From Antilocapra americana (taxonomy: Eukaryota; Chordata; Mammalia; Artiodactyla; Antilocapridae): a stretch of 64,000 nucleotides of DNA. Of this stretch, positions 31,001 to 40,559 are shown in pieces; the stretch's first letter is position 1, and each line of letters starts with the position of its first letter. The DNA lies in the NCBI GenBank assembly GCA_007570785.1, contig ML660203.1, positions 10,145,524 to 10,209,523 of the forward strand, in the 5' to 3' direction. The position numbers were made by a program, and so were the translations under genes. The notes under the pieces were generated by a model, which ran no database searches, was not told the origin of the DNA, and saw nothing but the letters and a program-made list of their open reading frames with translations.

Positions 31001-34000
31001 GAACTTGTCTGTTCTTGTATCAGTATTCATAGCAGGAGTTTCCACCAACCAGATCATAGTACGTTCTTTTTTTTCATGTAACAGTGTATCTTGGAGGCCT
31101 CTCTTGTCAGTCCCTCATCTTTTATGACATCAGCAGAGCTCTCTGCTGATGGGATGGACCAGCCTTGATTTCACAGTCTCCTCTGGATGGACATTTAGGG
31201 TCTCTTTAGCATTTGACCTCACACACACACTGTAGTCTACATCTTAAGTTCAGACATCTTCCTGCACTTGTGTCAGTCTGCCTGTAAGTTTCTAGACATG
31301 GAGTTGTAGAGTCTATGGATATGAGCATTTGGGGGAAAGTTTCCCCAGGTTTTAATTTTTTTTTTTTTATGATAGAAATTTCACTTGTCTATGAACCTTC
31401 CAAATTCTAGGAATCCTGGATACACCCATTTCCTTCCCCCTTCCCTCCTTTCCCTGACCCCTGGCAACAGCTGCTCTGACCGCCATTCAAAGATGTTACA
31501 TGGTGGACATACAGATGGCCAACAGGCACAGGAAAAGGAACATGAAAAGATGCTCAGCTTCACTAATTGTTAGAGAAATGCAAATCAAAACGATAGTGAA
31601 ATATCACCTCACAACCAGCCAGAATGGCCATCATCAAAAAGTCTACAAATAATAAATGCTGGAGAGGGTGTGGAGAAAATGGAACACTCATGTACTGTTG
31701 GTAGGAATGTAAATTGGTGCAGTCACTGTGGAGAATAGTATCGAGATTCCTTAAAAAACTAAAACTAGAGTTATCATATGATCCATCAATCCCAGTCCTG
31801 GACATATATATGGAAAAGATGAAAACACTTAATTCAAAAAGATGCATATACCCCAGTGTTCATAGCAACACTATTATAAGCGTGGAAGCAACCTACATGT
31901 CCATTGACAGATGAACAGATAAAGATGATGTGGTGTATATGCACACACACGTGCACACACACACACACACTGGAATGTTATTCATCCATAAAAAAGATGA
32001 AATGATGCCATTTGCAGCAACATGGAGGGACCTAGAGATTATCATATTAAGTGAAATCAGACAGAAAAAGGCAAATATAGCACATGTGGAATAAATAAAT
32101 AAAAATAAAAAAGATGATACAAATGAACTTATTTATGAAGCAGAAACAGACTCACAGACATAGAAAACAAATTTATGGTACCAAAGCAGGGGGCAAGGGG
32201 TGCATAAATTAGGAGTATGGAATTAACAGATATATACTATTATATATCAAATAGATAAACAACAATTAGTATAGGGAAGTATACTCAAAATTTTATAATA
32301 ACCTTTAATGGAAAAGAATCTGAAAAAGAAGATACATACATATATGTGTGTGTATAGCTTAATCGCTTTGCTATATACCTGAAATACAACATTGTAAATC
32401 AACTATACTTCAATTCTAAAAAAATATTATATAAATGGAGTCATCATAGTATGTAATCTTTGAGGGTTGGCTTTTTTCACTCGGCATAATTTCCTGGCAG
32501 TTCTTCCAAGTTATTGTATGTATCAGCTGTTCATCCCTTTTCACTGCTGAGCAGTGGTCCAAGGTATGGATGTACCTATTGAAGGATACCTGGGTTGTTT
32601 CTAGCTTTTGGCTATTATGCATGCACCTGCTCAGAACATTCTTGTACATGTATTTGGTGAGCCTAAGTTTTCACTTCTGTGATAAATACCTGGAGTGCAA
32701 TTCCTGGGTCATATGGTACATAAAGGGTTTTCCCAATGTCTCAGTGGTAAAGAATCTGCCTGCAATGCAGGAGACATGGGTTTGATCCTTGGGTTGGGAA
32801 GATCCCCTGGAGGAGGAAATGGCTACCCAACTCCACTATTCTTGCCTGGAGAATCCTGTGGACAGAGGAGCCTGACGGGCTACAGTCCCAAGTATTGTAT
32901 TGTGCTCAGGGACTGAGCACATACATACGGTACATATATACTTAGTTTTAGAGGAGACTGACAAAGTATTTTCCAGAGTGATTGTCCTATTTTACATTCC
33001 TATCAGGAATATACGTGTGATCTAGTTTCTTCACCTCCAAGCTGGCATGTGGTTCGTTACATTTCAAAATTTTGACATTTTGATAGGTGTGTAGTGCTTA
33101 TTGTGGTTTTTTAAAATTTATTTATTTGACTGTACCAGGTCTTAGCTGTGTCATGCAGGATCTAGTTTCTCAACCAGGGATGGAACCTGGGCCCCCTGCA
33201 TTGGTAGGTTAGAGTCTTAACCACTGGCTGCCAGGGAAGTCCCTCTCATTGTGGTTTTAATTTGCATTTCCCTAATGGCTAATGAAGCTGAACCTTTTTA
33301 CATGTGTCTGTTTTCTTTCTCTGTAACCTCTTCAGTGAGATATGTTTGTGTCTTTCACCTATTTTCTAACTGGATTGCCTCTTTTTTTCATTGTTGTGTT
33401 TTGAGAGTTTCTAAAAATATTTTCCAGACATGAGTCTTTGTCAGATATGTGTTTGTAAATATTTTCTCTCAGTCTGTAGCTTTTCTTTTCAACCTCTTCA
33501 CATGGACTTTCACAACTGAAGAATTTTGCATTTTGATGAAATCCAGATTATTACTTTTTTTTTCTTTTATGGACTGTGTTTTTTGTTGTCAAGTTTTAGT
33601 TTTGAGCCATGTAAATATATTCATTTTTCAAAATTTTTAATATAAAAGAATAATAAATTAAAAGACATAAATAGTGGGACTTGCCTGGCGGTCCAGAAGT
33701 TTAAACTGGATGCTTTCATTGCAGGGGATATGGGTTGAATCCCTGGCTGAAGAGCTAAGATCCCATTTGCCATGCAGTGCTGTTAACAAAAAAAGACATT
33801 AACAGTGATGTTCAAATGCCTGCTGCAGACCACTTCAAATCACCTTGCTCACACTCTGCAAAACCCTCATCCAGTACACAGGCAGCGCTCCAGGGTGGGG
33901 TGGGGTCGGGAAGGGGAATGGGGGGAAATAGGGGAAGGAAGGGGTGGGGTAGAAGGTTCCCAGGGGCTGGGCCCACTTGTAACCCCGTCCTTCCCTCCCA

Positions 34001-34267
34001 CAGATCAGCATGTACCTGCTATCCCGCGTCCTGTTTGCCCTGTGCCGCCTGGGTGTGGAGAAGGGCTTCATCCCCGCGCCCAGGTCGGACCCATTTCCGT
34101 GGTTCACCGGGCTGGTGTGGGGGCTGGTGCTGTGGCTCTTTGAGTACCACCGGCCCACCCTGCAGCCGTCACTGCAGTCGTCCATGACCTACCTGTACGA
34201 GGACAGCAACGTGTGGCATGACCTCTCGGACTTCCTTATCTACAACAAGAGCCAACCCTCCAAGTAA
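22361..34267 (+). CDS. PXMP4: PXMP4 (PMP24), peroxisomal membrane protein 4
   Basis: Small multi-pass membrane protein of the Tim17/Tim22/Tim23/PMP24 superfamily, located in the peroxisomal membrane; its transport role is not well defined (established knowledge). Four coding exons, 22361-22473, 26619-26681, 29752-29950 and 34004-34267 (113, 63, 199 and 264 nt), give 212 residues plus TAA, the same length as human. Introns are all GT-AG with phases 2, 2, 0. Hydrophobic stretches at about residues 101-115 ([12 protein letters not shown]), 127-140 ([12 protein letters not shown]) and 157-172 ([16 protein letters not shown]) are candidate membrane segments. A basic patch [10 protein letters not shown] follows the N-terminus. 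The start context is GTGATGG. No disruption was seen. The 3'UTR end and poly(A) signal are not clear. Confidence 0.97.
22474..23239. other. PXMP4 intron 1, proximal part
   Basis: The first 250 bp remain GC-rich (CpG-island tail); the rest is unassigned unique sequence. Confidence 0.4.
23240..23352 (+). repeat. MIR SINE fragment
   Basis: GATCTTGTGCAACTCATTTA, then AAAATGGGGCTGATAATAGT, a worn MIR 3' half. Confidence 0.65.
23535..23680 (-). repeat. Bov-tA-type SINE
   Basis: TAAGTCGCTTCAGTCGTGTC and CCAGGCTCCTCTGTCCAGGG. Confidence 0.85.
23990..24190 (+). repeat. Bov-tA2-type SINE
   Basis: GGCTTTCCTGGTGGCTCAGA head, CTGCCTGCAATGCAGGAGAC, GGAGCCTGGAGGGCTACAGT. Just downstream a 21-bp unit (GACTTTCATCATAGTGTCGAT) is tandemly duplicated at 24194-24234. 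Confidence 0.9.
24340..24610 (+). repeat. L2 LINE 3' end
   Basis: GAAAATGAGCTTCATGGGGA (24501), CTGATACATAGTAGGCTCTT and AACTGAATGAATAAGTG. Confidence 0.7.
24680..24935 (+). repeat. CHR-2-type SINE
   Basis: AGTGGTAATGAATCCACCTG, GAGCCACAACCATTGAGCCT, GCACAGCCAAAAATAAATTA. Confidence 0.85.
25215..25330 (-). repeat. Short CHR-2-type SINE
   Basis: Reverse copy ending CCATTGGACCGCTGGGAAGT at 25306. Confidence 0.75.
25331..25949. other. PXMP4 intron 1, unassigned sequence
   Basis: No exon; possibly worn L1 or L2 sequence near 25700-25930. Confidence 0.35.
25950..26102 (+). repeat. Short CHR-2-type SINE
   Basis: GGACCTGCCTAGTGGTCCAG, GGGAACTAGACTCCACATGC, then an A run at 26090-26101. Confidence 0.75.
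26285..26425 (-). repeat. MIR SINE fragment
   Basis: GGAGACTCAGAGACCTTCAG and GATTTACCCAAGTTTATAGA. Confidence 0.6.
26619..26681 (+). CDS. PXMP4: PXMP4 exon 2
   Basis: 63 nt between TTTCTACAG and GTACCTGT; completes Val38 and encodes [20 protein letters not shown] plus two bases of Ser59. Confidence 0.96.
26840..27275 (+). repeat. L2 LINE fragment
   Basis: ACTTTCTCAGGAAAACTCTC and surrounding pyrimidine-rich text follow an L2-like order; worn. Confidence 0.45.
27395..28370 (+). repeat. Ancient mammalian repeat, same family as 15070, longest copy
   Basis: TGTGCCAGACACTGTCTTTA (27440), GCTGGGGATACAGCAGTGAA (27463), CATAGAGCTGACATTCTAGC, GCCCATGCAAAGGCCCTGAG (27774) and, after the TG microsatellite, GTGGCAATAATCCAGCTGAG (28258) in order. 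Confidence 0.55.
28036..28082 (+). repeat. (TG)n microsatellite
   Basis: About 23 uninterrupted TG units; likely length-polymorphic. Confidence 0.97.
28371..28646. other. PXMP4 intron 2, unassigned sequence
   Basis: Nothing recognised. Confidence 0.35.
28647..28890 (+). repeat. CHR-2-type SINE
   Basis: GGACTTCCCTGGCGGCCCAG head; CCAGCCAAAAATAAATAAAT tail with a T run. Confidence 0.9.
28900..29262 (+). repeat. L2 LINE 3' end
   Basis: CCTCATGAGGGCAGCAAGCA (29170), ATCCAGCACATAGTACGTAC and CACTCATTCACTCATTCATT. Confidence 0.7.
29263..29650 (+). repeat. Ancient mammalian repeat, same family as 15070
   Basis: TATTGAGCATCTGCGATGTG, GATAATAAACAAGTATGTAA and two near-identical GTAGTCAGGGAAGAC units (29504 and 29538), a 34-bp local tandem duplication. 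Confidence 0.5.
29752..29950 (+). CDS. PXMP4: PXMP4 exon 3
   Basis: 199 nt between TCTCTGCAG and GTAAAGCT; residues 59-125, ending [11 protein letters not shown] on a codon boundary. Confidence 0.97.
29951..30639. other. PXMP4 intron 3, proximal part
   Basis: AT-rich; a small piece of ancient repeat (CACCCACTATGTGCCTGGCA near 30518). No exon. Confidence 0.4.
30640..31475 (-). repeat. L1 fragment interrupted by a SINE
   Basis: TTTTTATTGGAGTAT (30659) resumes after the SINE as ATTGGAGTATAGTTGATTTG (30903). Downstream worn L1-like text runs to about 31475. Confidence 0.6.
30674..30902 (+). repeat. Bov-tA2-type SINE with exact 10-bp target duplication
   Basis: ATTGGAGTAT at 30664-30673 and again at 30903-30912 flank the element. 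Head GGACTTCCCAGGTGGCTCAG, tail GAGTTGGAAATGACTGAGCA. Confidence 0.92.
31476..32425 (+). repeat. L1 3' region
   Basis: GGAAAAGGAACATGAAAAGA (31531), GCAAATCAAAACGATAGTGA (31579), GGAGAGGGTGTGGAGAAAAT (31661) and the 3' end CAACATTGTAAATCAACTAT (32387). A (CA)n tract sits at about 31940-31970. Confidence 0.8.
32727..32925 (+). repeat. Bov-tA2-type SINE inside L1
   Basis: GTTTTCCCAATGTCTCAGTG head and GGAGCCTGACGGGCTACAGT near the tail. Confidence 0.88.
33110..33243 (-). repeat. CHR-2-type SINE inside L1
   Basis: AGTTTCTCAACCAGGGATGG and CACTGGCTGCCAGGGAAGTC, the reverse of a CHR-2 head. Confidence 0.8.
33677..33800 (+). repeat. Short CHR-2-type SINE
   Basis: GGGACTTGCCTGGCGGTCCA head, GCTAAGATCCCATTTGCCAT, ending in an A run. 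Confidence 0.8.
34004..34267 (+). CDS. PXMP4: PXMP4 exon 4 (terminal)
   Basis: 264 nt from CTCCCACAG to TAA. Residues 126-212, including the membrane segment around [16 protein letters not shown] and the conserved tail [19 protein letters not shown]. Confidence 0.97.
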   Translation: MSMYLLSRVLFALCRLGVEKGFIPAPRSDPFPWFTGLVWGLVLWLFEYHRPTLQPSLQSSMTYLYEDSNVWHDLSDFLIYNKSQPSK

Positions 34268-34753
34268 CAGGGCCCCCAGGTACTCATAAAGGCTCCTGCA
34301 CCCCAGTCTTGTGATGGAGGTGTCCAGCCGCGGTTCGAGATTGGCTCCATCTGCTAACCATCCGAGAGGATCCTATGTCTTCAAGATCTGGGGTCTCAGA
34401 CTCTAACTTTTATTAGCCCAGGGCTCCATTTGGCGAAATGGAAGCACTGATTAGCAGTTCTCATTAGGTACTCTTGAGTAGTGGAAGGAGCCACCGAATC
34501 AGGCTGAGGAGCCTTGGGCACGGTGATGGCTGCTGACTCTTGAGAGGCCAGGGAAGGTCACACCCCACCCTGGGCCTCAGGGATCACCGAGCCCAGAGGA
34601 GGTCACTGAAGTCTCTTTCTGATGGGTATGTTCTCTGACCATTCTTCTGTAACAGAGGGCTTCTGGTTGGTGGGCAGTGGGTTGCAAAAATGCATTTTTA
34701 GACAATACTCAGTTCCTTGTGTTGGGTGTTCTCTTGGAAAAGCTCCAGCGTTT
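34268..34753 (+). other. PXMP4: PXMP4 3'UTR (end undefined)
   Basis: Follows the stop codon without a canonical AATAAA. The UTR may continue into the MER5-type element after it. Confidence 0.45.
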
Positions 34754-35243
34754 CCACTGTCCAATAGAAACACAGTGTGAGACATATGTGACTGAGATTT
34801 TTTTAGTAGCCACAGTTTTTAAAAAGTAGAGGGAATTTCTGGTGGTCCAGTGGTTAGAACTTGGCTGTCACTGCCAAGGGCATGGGTTCTATCCCTGGTT
34901 GGGGAGCTAAGATCCCACAGGCCAGGAGGTATGGCCAAAAAAAAAAAAAAAATGAGGGGAGAGAAAGAAGCAGAGGAGATGAACCTTATATCTTTGAACC
35001 CAATATTTCTCAAATGTTACCATTTTAATGTGTGTTAAATATAAAAGTTAATAAGATATTTTACATTCTTTTTTTCTTGTACTAAGTCATCAGAATCAGG
35101 TGTGTGTTTTACACTTTCAGCGTTTTTCAGTTTGGACCAGTCACATTTCAAGTGCTCAGCAGCCACATGTGGCTAGTGGCTGCTGTATTGGACAGCACAA
35201 ACTAGAACATTCTATCCTCGCAGAAAATTCTAGTGGACAGTGC
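34754..35243 (+). mobile_element. MER5-group hAT-Charlie DNA transposon, split by a SINE
   Basis: Begins CACTGTCCAATAGAAACACA and ends CTAGTGGACAGTGCAG, which are mutual inverted ends. The interior has ATTTCAAGTGCTCAGCAGCC and CACATGTGGCTAGTGGCTGC. Confidence 0.75.
34830..34963 (+). repeat. Short CHR-2-type SINE inside the MER5 element
   Basis: GGGAATTTCTGGTGGTCCAG head, GGTATGGCCAAAAAAAAAAA tail. Confidence 0.85.
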
Positions 35244-35429
35244 AGATACAGAGCTGGAGGACCTGGGTTTGAGTCCCCACTGGACCGCTGTGTAACCTTG
35301 GGGAAGGTTCTTCTCAGAGGCTCAGTTTCTACCAAAGTGAGGATTATCATAGTAATACCTGGTGTCTACATTGGACTTGTGTAACTGTGAAGGCTGCTTC
35401 AACTACTAATGACATCCATCTAGTGAACT

Positions 35430-35640
35430 CCTCCTTCCTCCTTCCTGGTGCTTTGCACATATTATTTTTAACCCATACAGTGACCTTGCAGATACATATT
35501 TTGATCTCCATTTCACAGATGTGGAAACTGAGGATCGGAGAAGTAACTTACCAAAGGCAATACAACTAGTATGACAGTCAAACCAGGGTTTAAACCCAGA
35601 TCTATGCAATTTCAAAGCTCTTTTTTTTTTTTCAGTGCCT
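35430..35640 (-). repeat. MIR SINE, near full length
   Basis: CTTTGCACATATTATTTTTA, TTTCACAGATGTGGAAACTG and GGTTTAAACCCAGATCTATG. Confidence 0.8.
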
Positions 35641-36769
35641 TAAATTTAATAACCTAAACTATGCTATGCAAAGTTAACTAGTTATTGGGGTGCACACTCA
35701 GATGCCTATAGGGGCCTGGGAAGTGGCATAAATGATGATGTTTTGGGTGCTATGCAGTCAGGAGGGACGGGGACCTGGTGAACTGGAGACATGTGTGTGC
35801 CAGACTAATTTTTTTTTTTAAACCATCAAGCTGAACAAATCGAACACGTCTTTTGGTCCGTGGGCCATCAGTTGGAGTAGGCATACTTCAATCTCTTTTT
35901 ATATTTTGAAAATTACTAGTAGAAATATCCACACGAGTCACTGGAGATCTTATTAAAATGCAGATTCTGATTCAGTGGGTTTGGGGTGGGGCCTGAGATT
36001 TTGGGTTTCTCACGGCTCCTGGGTGGCTGCTGCTGTTCTGAGCTTGAGTAACAGGGTGGTAGGGAATGACAGGGGCCAGCCAGTAGCCCAAGGAAGCTAC
36101 GTCACAGAGCTGTCAGGTCATGAAGGTGGGACTGGGTCTGAGTCTAAACAGTGTGTTCACAGGCACGATGTTGTACTGCTAGTTTAGAGAAGGTGGTCTT
36201 GAAAGTCCCTTAGTTCACTCTGCGGAGGCTGAATGAGGTCCTGAGGTTATGGGGAGGGGAGAGGGTAGCCACCAGCAAGTGGGTTTTAAAGCAGATGCTG
36301 GAGTGCCCCACCCATATCCTGTCTAACTTACCACTTCAGTGCACGCCAGCCACCCCACTGCCACCCTGAGTCTGTCTGAGGGCTCCTCCCTTGCTCTCGG
36401 CACCTGCTCTGTCAGCCTGTGGCAGACCTGCAGTGCTAGAGATTAATACATCCTGGGAGAAGCTGTCAACCAGGGACTGCTGACGACCCCCGCTCCTGCA
36501 CTCTGATTGCCACCGGGTGGGGTAATTCCCAGATGCCTGCTCCACACTGGCTCCCAGAGCACCCCAGCAGGACCGAGCTCCGGCCACCCACAGCAGTCAC
36601 TCGTGTGATAACACTTCCTCTCTTGTCTCCCTTCCTCGTGCCCCTACCACTGCTTCTTGGGACCATTTCCCACAGAAATTGCTTGCATTCAACGTCCTCA
36701 TCTTGGGGTCTGCTCTTGGGGGAACCCAAACTAAAACTGGCCTCTGGTGCAGCGAGTTGAGGGGCAGCA
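35641..36769. other. Intergenic sequence, PXMP4 to E2F1
   Basis: Part of 35900-36050 (AATGCAGATTCTGATTCAGT) resembles a small hAT MER element; the rest is unassigned. No gene. Confidence 0.35.
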
Positions 36770-36985
36770 TAGCATGCTGGTTAAGGCTATCAGCTTTGGA
36801 ACCCAGAGTGTCTGGGCTCAGTTCTGGCCCCGCTGGTTCCTTGTAAGTGACTTAACCATTCAGGGCCTCCGTCTTGTCATCTGTTAAACAGCCATTCTCA
36901 TGGCACACGCCTCGGAGGGTGGTCTGGAGGATTAAATGATATGATAGCATAAAAAGTAAGCCACTCGATAAATGCCTGCTGCTGT
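36770..36985 (+). repeat. MIR SINE
   Basis: CATGCTGGTTAAGGCTATCA head, AAGTGACTTAACCATTCAGG, and a tail GATAAATGCCTGCTGCTG. Confidence 0.75.
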
Positions 36986-37479
36986 TTCCAATGTATCATC
37001 CAAATGTAAAAGGAAGCTTGGCCCCAGGGACTGCGGATACTCTGCTTTCAACCTGGCCCGCCCCGCCCCTCAGCTGAAGGTAAAAGCCTTGGCTGCCTGC
37101 CCCCCATTCCTCCCGACGTCCCCCGACTGCCGCTGGGGGTTGGCTGGCTCCCCCACCCACTGTCTCTGCTCTCTAAGAATAGGTTCCCCTCACAGATGGC
37201 ATCTCTCTGGATCCTGCCAAAGCATCTGGTGCCTCCAACTGCTCACTCCAGGGAGGGAGGCCGTGTGGTCCTCATGCAGGACTAGAGTGCCGGCTCCTGG
37301 GAGGAGTTCCCACTCAGCTCCCTCCTGGCCCAGCCTCCGTGTCTGTAAGACCTGGAAAACCGGGATTGCCAGAGGGCCCTTGGCCCATAGTAGGCGCTCC
37401 ATAAATGCTAGCTCCTGAAATAGCCGCATTTTAACATGTGTCAATTGAGCACCTGCTACTTTCCTCTGAGGTCTCTGAC
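36986..37479. other. Intergenic unique sequence
   Basis: GC-rich but no promoter or gene recognised. Confidence 0.35.
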
Positions 37480-37800
37480 TTGCAAAGCTGTAAACAAAAA
37501 TTTTTAAGCAATAATGCATACACAATAGTGCAAAACGTAAATGGGTACAAAAAGTATATAATAAGGAAGAGTCAAGTTCCCCCTGAACCTCAGCTCCACC
37601 TACCCGCCACCACCCCAGCCAGGGGCGCCCCCGTCCATACATTCTAGTGCACCTGTCCTGAGAAATTCTCTGCACAACCACCCATTTCTGTCCTCTAAGA
37701 AGCATTTACATTGCACTGTCATCTCAAGAACTCTCGGACACTCCTTCCTTGTTCTCGGCATATTTGGTTTCTCTTTGATCAATAATCTGATATAAAAGTG
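37480..37800 (-). repeat. Old L1-like 3' fragment
   Basis: AATAATGCATACACAATAGT and GTGCACCTGTCCTGAGAAAT resemble reversed old-L1 3' text. Confidence 0.4.
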
Positions 37801-37804
37801 AGTC

Positions 37805-37920
37805 CTGGAATTCCCAGGCAGTCCAGTAGTTAGGGCTTGGCGCTTTCACTGCCAGGGTTCAATCCCTAATCGGAAACCTAAGATCCTGCAGTGTTAGTAT
37901 TATTTTATTTTTTTAAAAAA
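37805..37920 (+). repeat. Short CHR-2-type SINE
   Basis: CTGGAATTCCCAGGCAGTCC head, AACCTAAGATCCTGCAGTGT. Confidence 0.75.
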
Positions 37921-38527
37921 GGAGACCTTTCTTTGAGCCAGTTCCTGTCCCCCTCACCCCCACCCCCAAGTCCCCAAATATCTTGGGCAGATCAGCATGA
38001 AGATGAATCATCCTAGATGTCCTGAGCCTTGTCGTAGATGACACCCAACATGAAGGCCGACAAGACTCCAACTGAAAGGGGAAGGACAAAGTTGAAGTGA
38101 CTCTGGGGCCCTTCTGCTGCTCCCCTCCCAAATTAGAGGTTGTTTGGGGAACCCACATAAGACTGATGATTCACAAACCCAGGCTCCTAGAAGCTGCCTC
38201 CTCGGCTTCTCACGACTGCCGCCTTCCTCACAGCAGGCTCCAGAAAGGATCCTGGAGATGGTGTTTCTGTCCACACTGTTCACTTCTCCCACTCCCATGA
38301 GTGTGTGTTGGGTTTGTGAAAATCAGGCTTTAAGGCTGACCTCCTTCTAAACCAGCACATCGTGCTGGGTCTACCTCTTGGAACCAATAGTCTATCTGTG
38401 ACTGCAGGTGGGTTGCTTTCTATGAGGGTATTTATGAAAAGAAAAATTATGTTTTTTTTCTTTCCCTTATCTTGCTGCAAATTCAAAGGAATAGAGAGGG
38501 TCTTCTTTCAGCCTCGAAAAGCATTTT
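37921..38527. other. Intergenic unique sequence
   Basis: Nothing recognised. Confidence 0.35.
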
Positions 38528-38745
38528 GGGCGCGTGTGTGCTGAGTCATGTCCAACTCTGTATGACCTATGGGCTGTAGCCCCCCAGACTTCTCTCTTCA
38601 TGGGATTCTCTAGGCAAGAACACTGGAGTGGTTTGCCATGGCCTCCTCCAGGGAATCTTCCTGACCCAGGGATTGAACCTGTAGCTCCTGCAATGCAGAT
38701 GGATTTTTTACCACTGAGCCTTGGGGAAAGCCCACATTTTGGATG
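38528..38745 (-). repeat. Bov-tA2-type SINE
   Basis: GTGTGTGCTGAGTCATGTCC, GGATTCTCTAGGCAAGAACA, CCAGGGATTGAACCTGTAGC. Confidence 0.9.
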
Positions 38746-39059
38746 AGAGTGTGGTAAGTTTAACCAGTGGCCTCCTGCAAGACTCACTCTTGGGACTGGA
38801 GGCTACAGGGGCCCAGCTAGAGGACAGAGGGAAAGCTGGGCTCCCTTCTAAGCACTGATTTTCGAGAGGGCTCCCTGCTTTCTGTTACAGGCTTGTGTGC
38901 TCATGATTTCATAAACAAGACAGGACCAGGCAGCAGTGAAATGCAAGTCATGAGGTTCCTGTTGGAAGCCTTGCTCTCCTGCTTTTCTGAGCTCTCCCTT
39001 CAGCCTCTCATAGGCTGGATGTCAGCTGAGAGAGAGCAAAGCCATACCGCATCAGCTCT
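38746..39059. other. Intergenic unique sequence
   Basis: Nothing recognised. Confidence 0.35.
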
Positions 39060-39182
39060 ATTTTTTTGCCCATGCTCCCCAGCTTGTGGGATCTTAGTTG
39101 CCCAACAAGGAGTGAATCTGGGCCCCCTGCAGTGGAAGCTTAGAGTCCCAACCACTGGACTGTCAGGGAACTCCCTACATCA
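39060..39182 (-). repeat. Short CHR-2-type SINE
   Basis: GTGGGATCTTAGTTGCCCAA and CAACCACTGGACTGTCAGGG. Confidence 0.8.
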
Positions 39183-39394
39183 GCTCTTTCAGGACACTCC
39201 TTTTTAGGGTGTCTTTTTTTATGTGTGTCATGAACCCTTTTGGCATCTGGTGGAGCCTATAGACCTTTCACAAGAATTCTGCTTTTTTTTTTAAGGATGT
39301 TGTTTTTTAAACCATAAATAAAATAGAATTACAAAAGACAACAATTAATATTGAATATTGAAATAATAATATTTTTTTATATTTGTGACTTAGT

Positions 39395-39718
39395 AATATT
39401 TTTTATGGCTGTGCTGGATCTTCATTGCTGCTCGGGCTTTTCTCTAGTTGTGGCAAGCGGGGGCTACTCTCTAGTTGTGGTGTGCAGGCTTCTCATTGTG
39501 GTGGCTTCTCTTGTTGCAGAGCCTGGGCTTTAGGGTGCGTGGGCTTCAGTAGTTGCAGCTCCCAGACTCTAGAGCACAGGCTCAATAACTGTGGCACACG
39601 AGCTTAGTTGCTCTGAGGCATGTGGGATCTTCCCAGGTCAGGGATCCAACTTGTGTCTCCTGCAATGGCAGGTGGACTCTTTACTACTGAAAGAGTACAG
39701 GGCACCAGGGAAGCCCTG
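39395..39718 (-). repeat. CHR-2-type SINE, near full length
   Basis: CTTCATTGCTGCTCGGGCTT, TTCTCATTGTGGTGGCTTCT and AGTAGTTGCAGCTCCCAGAC, reverse of the CHR-2 body, ending CACCAGGGAAGCCCT. Confidence 0.9.
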
Positions 39719-40039
39719 TGTGTTCTTTTTTAAACACATCAGATAAAAAGATCGAGTGGCAGGTCCAAAACTACCAGGATGTCACAGGTGTCATAAGCAT
39801 GAACAGTATCTTAGGATCCCTGAGGCAGCTGTGATAAGGAAGTAGCTGTGATTTCTCTTGGTGATAAAGTCCCAGGTTGCTGCTAATTGGCCTCTGGATT
39901 GTTGCCTACATTGAAAATGGAAGGAAATGTTACATTTCAGTTACAGACTAGTGAAAATATAGGTGTAACTTTTTTTCCTGTCCAAGTTCATGGAACTTGG
40001 GTTCATGGATCACAGTTTCAGAACTGCTTGAGGGTGGCT

Positions 40040-40555
40040 GAAAAGCTATGACAAACCTAGACGATGTATTAAAAAGCAGAGACATCACTTTGCCAACAAA
40101 CGTTTGTATAGACAAAGCTATGGTTTTTCCAGTAGTCACGTACAGGTATGAGAACTGGACCATAAAGAAAGCTGAGTGCCAAAGAATTGATGTTTTCGAA
40201 CTGTAATGCTGGAGAAGACTCTTGAGACTCCCTTAGGCTGCAAGGAGATCCAACCAGTCAATCCTAAAGGGAATCAACTCTGAATATTCATTGGAAGGAC
40301 TGATGCTGAAGCATCAATACTTTGCTACCTGATGTGAAAAGCTGATTCATTGGAAAAGACTCTGATGCTGGGACAGATTGAGGGCAAGAGGAGAAGAGGG
40401 TGACAGAGGATGAGATGGTTGGATAGCATCACCAACTCAATGGACCTGAATCTGAGCAAACTCTGGGAGATAGCGAAGAACAGGGAAGCCTGGCATGCTG
40501 CAGTCCATGGGGTCACAAAGACTTGGATACAACTTAGCAACTGAACAATAACAAT
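40040..40555 (+). repeat. BovB LINE 3' part
   Basis: AAGCTATGACAAACCTAGAC, GAGACTCCCTTAGGCTGCAA, GACTCTGATGCTGGGACAGA, CTTGGATACAACTTAGCAAC. Includes worn ORF2 3' sequence. Confidence 0.9.
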
Positions 40556-40559
40556 TAAT

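Larger units (their letters stand above)
32426..33645 (-). repeat. L1 3' region, opposite orientation, with two SINE insertions
   Basis: CGGCATAATTTCCTGGCAGT (32482), CTGAGCAGTGGTCCAAGGTA (32548), ATTTTCCAGAGTGATTGTCC (32969) and TTTAATTTGCATTTCCCTAA (33256): an L1 copy read in reverse. Confidence 0.75.

Noticed and set aside
36972..37418. 148-codon plus-strand open frame
   Set aside because: Begins in a MIR tail and shows no recognisable protein features.
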